Positions 1 through 9,800 of a DNA stretch of 64,000 nt are shown one piece after another. Source of the stretch: Micropterus salmoides (Eukaryota; Chordata; Actinopteri; Centrarchiformes; Centrarchidae); assembly GCF_014851395.1 (NCBI RefSeq), contig NW_024041150.1, forward strand, positions 3,896,891 through 3,960,890. Reading direction: 5' to 3'. The notes under the pieces are model-generated. The model searched no databases and was not told the DNA's origin. It saw only the letters and a list, made by a program, of their open reading frames with translations. Both the position numbers and the translations under genes were made by a program. Position 1 is the stretch's first letter. Each line of letters begins with the position of its first letter.

Positions 1-740
1 AGTAAAAGTTGCTTTCAGCAGCTTTGTGAACAGGTCTGAATCAGAAACGTAGCTGGAGCCTTTAGCGCAATTTAGGAGAACTCCTAGTGGTAAAATATGT
101 CTCCAGAACTTTTTGGAGATGCGCCATTAAAAAGACAACACCAGGACAAATGTCGTTATAGGTCTGTATCTCTGTCATTATGTGATCTCTTGCTTCATAA
201 CAAATTTCCCCGTGTGGGACAATAAAGAAACTTGATCTCGACTTTCAGGCCACCTCTAAAGCAGGTCCAGTAGACTTATATCATTTTGAAATCTGCTAAA
301 CAGAAAGCCTGACGAACGAGACAAAGGGTCAATTAAATAAAATATATATGAAAAAGAAAATGAGGGAACCAACCAGCTGCAGGAGCGGCATGAAGTGCGT
401 CGACAGCAACCATGTCAGCATCTTTTTTTGTCCTTACTGCTGTTGTTTCCATTTTCACCTGTGTGCAGCTGACTGTGTGTGTTTATCTCATTATATAATA
501 TGTAATTGGTCTCTGAGGAACCTCCTGCTGCTGACAGAAAACAGCGCGCAGATGCTGGAGATGAGCAGAAGCACAGTAGAAATCAACTCCCTCTGTCATT
601 ATCTATCACAGGGACGCTCACGAACAAGGCGATTCCTCCAGTGGAGCGGGTACAGTCCACCTGTTGCAGCCTGTGGTTGTACTGGGAGCCTCCCAGTACA
701 TTAATGTGTAAGGAGGTTAAATTGTTGTTCCTGTGCTGAC

Positions 741-868
741 CTGACGGAGCGGTCGTCGCTGCCGGTGACTGCCAGAGGCTTTTTGGGGTGAACGTCCAGC
801 GCCCAGAGCTCACCCTCGCTGTGTCCCTGCATGATCAGCAGCGGCTTGTCCCGATCCCTCACCATCAC
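741..868 (-). CDS. eml6: eml6 exon 8 (WD40), last exon in window
   Basis: 128 nt from acceptor TGTCCAG to a donor GTCAGC. It encodes VMVRDRDKPLLIMQGHSEGE and LWALDVHPKKPLAVTGSDD, ending RSVR with a split arginine codon (AG). The family continues with L-W in the next exon, which is not found in 1-740 and so lies outside the window. The donor is slightly weaker than the others (GTCAGC rather than GTRAG). Confidence 0.92.
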
Positions 869-3800
869 CTGGACAGACGCGAACAGACACAAGTTAAAAC
901 TGAGCCTAAACTTTTCAACATTAAATCAGACTGAAACATAGCATAATTGCGCCTGTCTCCTAAAACAGGTCCTGGGTTCAACTCCCAGCGGAGCCTTGTT
1001 GATGCAGAAATCAAGTGATTTGTGTTTAATCATCTTCTGTAGTGTGGACTAGTTCTTCACACCCTGGCTCGCTGTGGCAAACAACAAATATGGCAGAACA
1101 GTCCAGCGGTTCAAATTTATGGGGTGGTGATGGAGCAGTGGATAATAAGACACATGCCTTTAGTGTGAGAGATCTTGGTTCAATACCTCACTGTGACACA
1201 TCCACTAATGTGTCCCTGAGCAAGACACTTAACCCCTAGTTGCTCCTGAGGCGTGTGATCTCTGACACATACTGTAAGTCAGCTTAATGTAATGTGGTAA
1301 TTGCATCTTCCAGTACGATGACTGCTGGTAAAACCAGCCTAATTTAGATGGCTAGGTTCAGTGTGTAGCTGTAGGTGCGTGAGTACTTAGCTACACTAAA
1401 ATGAAGCCTCAGCTTTAACCTGCGAGTCTAAATGGTCAACTGGTCTGTAAATAAGAGTACCAGGAATGGTTTTTAAGGAAATGCATGCTTTCTTTGAGAG
1501 GGTGAGACGACTGATGTCAATCTCATGTGAGTGTTCAGTACACAGCTGGATTCACAAGGAAATGGATCTGTCCGGAGCTCAGCCAATCAAATCTGTGCAT
1601 TCCGATAAGCACTGCCAAGGAGACGAAGAGGAGAGACACATGGCTTTTAACCCAGAATTACATGTAGGCCTACAGTACATTTTTCCCACGGGCAGTTCAA
1701 AACCAGAATATCTCATATATCACCAATCCTAGCCAGAGCTCACGTTTCTCACTGAACAAGAGGAAGTAGGGAAGTGGTAGCTATATAAGGACGAATGAAA
1801 GTGAAGAGGAGGCATTAAAGCTTTTTGTTAAGATGTGTTGAGTGTTAATTATAATTTTAATTTTAATTGAATACCCCTGCTTTAGTCAGTCACTGCACAT
1901 GGCGGTCATTACTGAAAGCTCTGTGTCTCATGATTATTTTACTAATACATTCTTTACATATGGGCTTTTAGGTTTCATATGAATGTCACTGAATGGTATC
2001 TATAAACTTGTATTACTGGTTTTAGTGAGGTAAAGCATGTGAGGAGCCAGAGTTCAACAGGCATTGCTTACTGGACCAAAATAAAACTCTTCTGAAAAAT
2101 CGTCTCTGCAGGGAGGAACAGCATGAAGCCGGGTGTCTGTTTCCTATCCTTTTTCTCACCTCAAAGATCTCGCTGTCCTGCGTTCCTGCCAGGATTCGGT
2201 CGGCTCGCCAGCAGACGCTACGAATAGACAGACCTGGAGGAGGAAGGAGGAGGAGGAGGATTAAATCAGCCGTAAAAAAAAAAAAACTGTCAAAATCTCT
2301 GAAGAAACAACAGAACACCTGTAACAAAAAGCCACAGTAAACAACAGGCTTTAAGATGACAGACCGGAAAAAAGAGAGGAAGAGAAAGAAAGACAGGAGA
2401 TAGGGAGGTTAAGAAAGAAGAGAGAAAGATGGGGAGAAAAACAGTCTTGGAAAGAAAGAAGAAGAAAGTGATTAAAGGAAAAGAAATAAAAGGTGGTGGT
2501 GGAAGAAATTAGTGAGAAAAGATGGTTGAAAGGAAATACTCAGTAAAGGATGAGGAAATGCAGAAAAATAGTTCGTGGAGAGAGATGAAAAAAGCAGGAA
2601 GAAGGTGATAATATAGAGCAGCGGATAAAGAAAGAGAGAAAGTTGTATTGTTGAGAGGTAAAGAAAAAAACTCCAACGGCAGGAAACCAGAGAAAAGGGA
2701 GAGGCGGCGTCAGATCGATGAGTATTGATGAGGAGGTTTTTCTCATTCGACCTCTCAGCTCTCATCAACTCCAGTTAATGAGCAGGAAACGATATTCCCT
2801 CTTTTTGTTTCCTCAGACTGCAGTGGAGGGAGAGTAACACAAAGAGGCCATTTCTCTGAGACTTTTAGGTGTTTTTGCACAGAGCCAGGACTGTGGAAAG
2901 TAGAAATACCACAGTCTATAAATACTCTGTTAAAAGTAAAAGTCCTGCATTCAAAATCTTACTAAAGCAAAAGACAAAAGTATTAGCAAAATAATGTAAA
3001 TTATATTATGGGACTAAAATTATTGAGTTATTAATGTGTTCATCACTTCAGTGTAGCAGCCAGTAAAGGTGCTGCTGGGTGGCTTAATCTATAAAAATAC
3101 ACCACCACTAATTAGCTGATTTATATTCTGTTTTAATAATCTAAATCTACAAATTAAATGGCAATTAAATCTATTAAATAATATAGTGGAGTAAAGGCAG
3201 ACTGACTCATTGCTAGAGGAAAGATTTTAACGTTTGTCAGAGGAGGAAGCTACACGCACACACTTTTCTCAGTACCTTCCAGCCTCACCGTCAAACTCCT
3301 GTTCCCCGGCATCTGAAATTTAATTAGCAGAGCCGTTCAGCAGCGCAGCGCTCGCCTATTAGAGCGTCTGCTGTGGCATGAATCAGCGTGTGATGTTTCC
3401 TGTAACTTTGTTAGAAACTCTTCCCTGGAGGTTCATGAGCCGAAGTAACCTGATACCGGAGGAGTTTAAGAGGCAAATTGGAAATAATTGGGAAACACTT
3501 TTTGCACCGTAAGAATGGCTCAGGAAGGTTTTTCTGAAATGTCATCTCAGAAGTGTTTATAGCAGCCAGAAGGCAGCAGATAGGAAATCCTCACCTTAAC
3601 AAATCACTTCTAAACCGCCCAGAGGAAAGAACTGGGATAAAAAAAAAAAAAGATCATGCCTTCCTCTCATTTCATTTTGACATTGTTTGACACTGTGCTC
3701 CTCAGAGGCTTTCAGGCTCTGAGGAGCCAATGATCTGTCAGCAGTGCGGGAGTGCAGCCAGAAACAAATGACAAATTATACTTTTCTTGTTTCTGACAGT

Positions 3801-6800
3801 GAATACAGGTATGCATTTCCATGTGAAAGGCTTCAGAAGAGGAATTCAGATATCAGTCATCAAAATTAATCCTTTTTTACCCAATAAAAAAAACACACAT
3901 TTCTTAGTTCATTCAGGCTCTAACAGCAATAGAAACAGAGCTTTTTAAATCTGAGGCTCTACAAAGCAGTAGAGATGTTCATTTATGGTAAAAGTAGACT
4001 TGTCCATTAAAGCGGATCTCTTTTTATGGACAAAAGCAACATGTAACACAAATAAGGATAATTAAATTTTGTTAAAAAGCCAGAATAATCTTCTGTGAGT
4101 TTTTTTAGGTGATTTTTGTTGTGGTGGCAGCCCGGCTGACGGTGAGTGTCCTGGTTTTTTCTACTTTTTATCAGTTTTTCTGCTTTTTCCCTCGGTTTCC
4201 TGTTCTCTGCCCGCCTCTCTGTGTTTTCTCCCCCGTGTGCTCTCTCTCCCTCTGCTCCTGAGCCCAGCCAACTACCTGCACCTGCAACCCATCATCCACC
4301 TCGTCAGCCTGCCACACCTGCCAGTAATCAACCTCATCCCAGCCTGTATTTCAACCCCGGTTCTCCACACCATCCTTGCTTGATCGTCGTTGCTCCATAC
4401 CCGGTGCCATCCCCACGTTCAGGCTTTCATGTTCCTGTTTTTTCACGTTTACCCTGTACCTTGTTGCTGTCTTCCCTAACCTTGTCCCTTGTCTGTTTTC
4501 CTCCCAGGTACACTCACCCTCGTCCTCCGTTCGGCTGGGCTCACCCACTGGCCCACTCCTCTTTGGACTTCCCTCACGGCGTCCTCCCTGTTCCCCCGCC
4601 TCTCCACGCTTCCTCGGCCCCTGTGTTCCCCTGCTCTCTGGCCCCCTGTCTCCTTGGTTCCCCGTGCCTGTTCTTCCCGACGTCCTCCTCTCCCTCCAGT
4701 CCCTCTCACCCCTTTTTCCTCCAATAAACCTCCTTCCTTCTGAGTGCTGCATTTGGGTCCTCTCTGTCCACACACCACACCCCGTAACAGAACGATCAAG
4801 CCAACTATGGACCCAGCAACCGCCCATCAGGAGGAAGCTAGTCAGCTATGCAAGGAGCTGTTGGAGTTGGAGGAGAAGTGGAGGGGCTCGACCCACACGG
4901 GCTACAAGCTGGCGCTTTTGACCTTGGGCCAGGTAAAGGTTTCTCAGAGGCCTTGGCTGAGAGACGCTGTCCCGGAGAGGCTGGCCAGATTTTTCCATCT
5001 CCCCGCCAGCCCTCGGTGGTCTCGTATCCAACCCGCTAGTTGCAGGCTGGGAAGCATTTCCCTGTGTAGCCAGACCTCAGCTGCCAGCCCCCAGCCTGCC
5101 CCCATGCCTGCCAGCGCCTCTAGCCCCCAGCCTGTTCCTCGGCCCGCTAGCGCCGCTAGCCCCCAGCCAGGCCCTGACCCCCAGCTAGTTAGCCCCCAGT
5201 TTGGTCCAGATCCCCAGCTTGCTAGCCACCAGCCTGTCCCGAGCATTCCCCGGCCTGCCTGTTCCCCATGTTCGCCCGACACCATGCTTGACCCCCGCCT
5301 TCAGTTCGAGGGAACCCGCCTGGCCATCTTCTCTGGGGGCCGTGGTGGCCTTCGGAGGAGACGTGACCATCGCGGCTCCCGCCAATTATTACCACTCTCT
5401 CTCGATCCCCAGCCAGTTAGCCCCCAGCCTGGCCCCGTCCCTCAGCCTGCTAGCGCCGCTGGCCCCCAGCCTGGCCCAGTCCCTCAGCCTGCTAGCGCCG
5501 CTGGCCCCCAGCCTGGCCCAGTCCCTCAGCCTGCTAGCGCCGCTGGCCCCCAGCCTGGCCCTGGTCCCCGGCCAGTTAGCCCCCAGCCTGGCCCTGATCC
5601 CCGGGCCGCTAGCCCTCCAGTGGCCAGCCCCCTGCCTGGCCGGCCCATCTGCCCGCGTGACCCCCCCAACAAAGACTCTGGGACTATGACTCTCCTGGCC
5701 TTCTTTGCTATGAAGGCCAGGGAGTCAGAAGAAGCACGGGCAGCCAGTCTGCGGCCTACTAGTGTGGAGGCTAGTTTCCCCCCCGGCTCCACGTCTGCTC
5801 CACCTCCAGTAAGGCCAGCTGGAGGGCGACGTGGACCCCGCCGTCGAGGAGCAAGGACGTCGGTGGTCCGACCAGCACCAGCTCCGTTGGTGGCCCAGCC
5901 GACTCTTCCTGTTCCTCGTGCTGCGTCGGTGGACCGACCGGCTTCAGCCCCGCCGGTGGTCCGGCCGACCCCTGCTCCTCGTGTTCTGTTGGCGGACGCA
6001 CCGGCTTCAGCCCCGCCGTGGTCCGGCCGACCCCTGCTCCTCGTGTTCTGTTGGCGGACGCACCGGCTTCAGCCCCGCCGGCGGTCCGGCCGACCCCTGC
6101 TCCTCGTGTTCTGTTGGCGGACGCACCGGCTTCAGCCCCGCCGGTGGTCCGGCCGACCCCTGCTCCTCGTGTTCTGTTGGCGGACGCACCGGCTTCAGCC
6201 CCGCCGGTGGTCCGGCCGACCCCTGCTCCTCGTGTTCTGTTGGCGGACGCACCGGCTTCAGCCCCGCCGGTGGTCCGGCCGACCCCTGCTCCTCGTGTTC
6301 TGTTGGCGGACGCACCGGCTTCAGCCCCGCCGGTGGTCCGGCCGACCCCTGCTCCTCGTGTTCTGTTGGCGGACGGACCGGCTTCAGCCCCGCCGGTGGT
6401 CCGGCCGACCCCTGCTCCTCGTGTTCTGTTGGCGGACGGACCGGCTTCAGCCCCGCCGGTGGTCCGGCCGACCCCTGCTCCTCGTGTTCTGTTGGCGGAC
6501 GGACCGGCTTCAGCCCCGCCGGTGGTCCGGCCGACCCCTGCTCCTCGTGTTCTGTTGGCGGACGGACCGGCTTCAGCCCGCCGGTGGTCCGGCCGACCCC
6601 TGTTCCTCGCACCGAGGCCCTCAGCCCAGCAGCCTCATCCCTGACTCCCCCCGCTGCTGTCGCGCTGCCAGCCCCACGCCCGGCTCCCCGGCCTCAGGAG
6701 AGGTCGTCTCGCCCCCTAGCCCGTCCCTCGGGCCGCCCGCCCGAACTCTCTGGCCTGTCCCGCCTTGCTCCCCGACCTCTGGAGAGGCCGCCACGCCCGG

Positions 6801-9800
6801 CTCCCCGGCCGCCACGCCCGGCTCCCCGGCCTCAGGAGAGGTCGTCTCGCCCCCTAGCCCGTCCCTCGGGCCGCCCGCCCGAACTCTCTGGCTTGTCTCG
6901 TCTTGCTCCCCGGCCTCTGGAGAGGCCGCCACGCCCGGCTCCCCGGTCGCCACGCCCGGCTCCCCGGCCCCTGGTGAGGTCGCCACGCCCGGCTCCCTGC
7001 CCGGCTCCCCGGCCTCTGGAGAGGTCGTCTCGCCCCCTAGCCCAGCCCTCGGGCCGCCCTCCGGGCTCCCCTGGTCCGCCCTCGGGCTGCCCGCCGGACC
7101 CTCCTGGCTCCCCTGGTCTGCCCTCGGGCTCCCCTGTCCCGCCGGACCCTCCTGGCTTCCCTGGTCCGCCCTCGGGCCGCCCGCCGGACCCTCCTGGCTT
7201 CCCCGGTCTGCCCTCGGGCTCCCCTGTTCCGCCGGACCCTCCTGGCTCCCCGGGTCTGCCCTCGGGCTCCCCTGTTCCGCCGGACCCTCCTGGCTCCCCG
7301 GATCCGCCCTCTGGCTTCCCTGGTCCGCCCCCGGGCCGCCCGCCGGACCCTCCTGGCTTCCCTGGTCCGCCCTCGGGCCGCCCGCCGGACCCTCCTGGCT
7401 CCCCGGATCCGCCCTCTGGCTTCCCTGGTCCGCCCCCGGGCCGCCCGCCGGACCCTCCTGGCTTCCCTGGTCCGCCCTCGGGCCGCCCGCCGGACCCTCC
7501 TGGCTTCCCTGGTCCGCCCTCTGGCTCCCCTGGTCCGCCCTCGGGCCACCCGCCGGACCATCCGGGCTCCCCTGGTCCGCCCTCGGGCCGCCCGCCGGAC
7601 CCTCCTGGCTCCCCGGGTCCGCCCTCTGGCTTCCCTGGTCCGCCCTCGGGCCGCCCGCCGGACCCTCCTGGCTTCCCTGGTCCGCCCTCTGGTACCCCTG
7701 GTCCGCCCTCGGGCCACCCACCGGACCATCCGGGCTCCCCTGGTCCGCCCTCGGGCCGCCCGCCGGACCCTCCTGGCTCCCCGGGTCCGCCCTCTGGCTT
7801 CCCTGGTCCGCCCTCGGGCCGCCGGCCAGCCTCTCATGGTCCGCCCTCGGGCTGCCCGCCGGTCCCTCCTGGCCCCCCTGGTCTGCCCTCGGGCTCTCCT
7901 GTTCCACCGGACCCTCATGGCTCCCCTGTTCCGCCCTCGGCCTGCCCGCCGGATCTCCCTGGCTCTCCTGCTCTGCATTCAACCTGCCCCCCTGAACTTC
8001 CTGGCTCCCCCTGTCCGCCCTCAGGCTGCCCGTCGGACCAACCTGGCCCCCCTGAACCCCTTGGTCCCCCTGCTCCGCCCTCGGGACGTCCGCCCGAACC
8101 CCTTGGTCCCCCTGCTCCGCCCTCGGGACGTCCGCCCGGACCCCTTGGTCCCTCTGTTCCGCCCTCGGGACGTCCGCCCGAACCCCTTGGTCCCTCTGTT
8201 CCGCCCTCGGGACGTCCGCCCGAACCCCTTGGTCCCTCTGTTCCGCCCTCGGGACGTCCGCCCGAACCCCTTGGTCCCTCTGTTCCGCCCTCGGGACGTC
8301 CGCCCGAACCCCTTGGTCCCTCTGTTCCGCCCTCGGGACGTCCGCCCGAACCCCTTGGTCCCTCTGTTCCGCCCTCGGGACGTCCGCCCGAACCCCTTGG
8401 TTCCCCAGCTCCGCCCTCGGACGTCCGCCCGAACCCCCTGGTTCCCCAGCTCCGCCCTCTGGCACCCCGTCTGAACTCCCTGGTCCCCCAGCGCTGCCCT
8501 CTGGCACCCTGTCTAGCCCTGAGTTTTCAGTTCCGCCCTGCCCGTTCCCCTAACCCTTCCCTGTCCTGAAGCCCTCCCTGAATTCCCAGTTTGGTTTTGG
8601 ACCCTGGACCCCCATCAGCCGGACCCCAGTACATCTTCCCCCCCGTGTTCACCTGCCAAACCCCCTGTCCTATAGGAAGGCCGCCGGGAGGCGTCCATTG
8701 AGGAGGGGGCCCTGTTGTGGTGGCAGCCCGGCTGACGGTGAGTGTCCTGGTTTTTTCTACTTTTTATCAGTTTTTCTGCTTTTTCCCTCGGTTTCCTGTT
8801 CTCTGCCCGCCTCTCTGTGTTTTCTCCCCCGTGTGCTCTCTCTCCCTCTGCTCCTGAGCCCAGCCAACTACCTGCACCTGCAACCCATCATCCACCTCGT
8901 CAGCCTGCCACACCTGCCAGTAATCAACCTCATCCCAGCCTGTATTTCAACCCCGGTTCTCCACACCATCCTTGCTTGATCGTCGTTGCTCCATACCCGG
9001 TGCCATCCCCACGTTCAGGCTTTCATGTTCCTGTTTTTTCACGTTTACCCTGTACCTTGTTGCTGTCTTCCCTAACCTTGTCCCTTGTCTGTTTTCCTCC
9101 CAGGTACACTCACCCTCGTCCTCCGTTCGGCTGGGCTCACCCACTGGCCCACTCCTCTTTGGACTTCCCTCACGGCGTCCTCCCTGTTCCCCCGCCTCTC
9201 CACGCTTCCTCGGCCCCTGTGTTCCCCTGCTCTCTGGCCCCCTGTCTCCTTGGTTCCCCGTGCCTGTTCTTCCCCGACGTCCTCCTCTCCCTCCAGTCCC
9301 TCTCACCCCTTTTTCCTCCAATAAACCTCCTTCCTTCTGAGTGCTGCATTTGGGTCCTCTCTGTCCACACACCACACCCCGTAACAATTTTTCCAGTTTG
9401 TGGCTGTTCAAATCAACTATAAACCCATTTGATTGGTCAGACAACGCATCTTACAAACTAGTTCTTTGCAGCATAAGCCCTTACCTTCTCCACATGGAGC
9501 TTGTTTCCATTTACCTACACCGCAGAAATGTTAAGGGAGGAGAAGAAAATGGCCCCTAAGCCTTAAGCCCTGAACCCTCACAGACTTTACTGACGTCACT
9601 CGACAGAGCGCAAGAGGCTGTAAGGGCTCAAAATGCACAAATCTGTCCAAAACAACGCCGTTGTCAGAGACCCACCTTCAAAAAAGTTATTAGCAAGCAT
9701 GTAAGGAGCCTAGCCAATAAGGATGGCTAAGGTAACGTTAGAATACAGCTGTCGAAGTTAGCACGCTGTACATAGCTGGTACTCAGTAGGTGCACTTGAG

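Larger units (their letters stand above)
4117..9386 (+). mobile_element. young non-autonomous LTR retrotransposon (gypsy/sushi-like ends)
   Basis: A complete 5.27 kb LTR element inserted in eml6 intron 6, antisense to the gene. Direct evidence: 673-bp and 674-bp terminal repeats starting TGTTGTGGTGGCAGCC and ending CCCCGTAACA, flanked by the 5-bp duplication ATTTT (4112-4116 and 9387-9391). A purine tract precedes the 3' LTR, and an open frame starts 17 nt after the 5' LTR. The LTRs have no substitution and only a one-base indel, so insertion was very recent. The interior encodes no recognisable protease, reverse transcriptase, RNase H, integrase or CCHC finger, so the element must be mobilised in trans. 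A candidate self-priming site and the 5-bp duplication point to the Ty3/gypsy group; that placement is inference. The interior is strongly GC-rich, unlike its AT-rich surroundings. Confidence 0.93.

Noticed and set aside
952..998. Functional tRNA gene
   Set aside because: Acceptor 5' strand and D arm are missing and the anticodon loop is too long.
4146..4727. Proline/leucine-rich frame with hydrophobic start in the LTR (also at 8742-9422)
   Set aside because: It lies wholly in the LTRs and the two copies diverge after a one-base indel; the pyrimidine-rich DNA explains the open frame and the apparent signal peptide.
5953..6580. CRISPR-like regular repeats
   Set aside because: Units are contiguous with no unique spacers and translate into a repeat peptide; it is a minisatellite in a eukaryotic genome.
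7050..8420. Collagen-like gene
   Set aside because: Glycine is not at every third residue and the region is enclosed by LTRs; it is the repeat cargo of a mobile element.
6621..8507. Antisense open frame of 628 codons
   Set aside because: It mirrors the GC-rich sense repeats of the LTR element and has only Asp/Gln/Gly/Arg low-complexity units; it is open because of composition.
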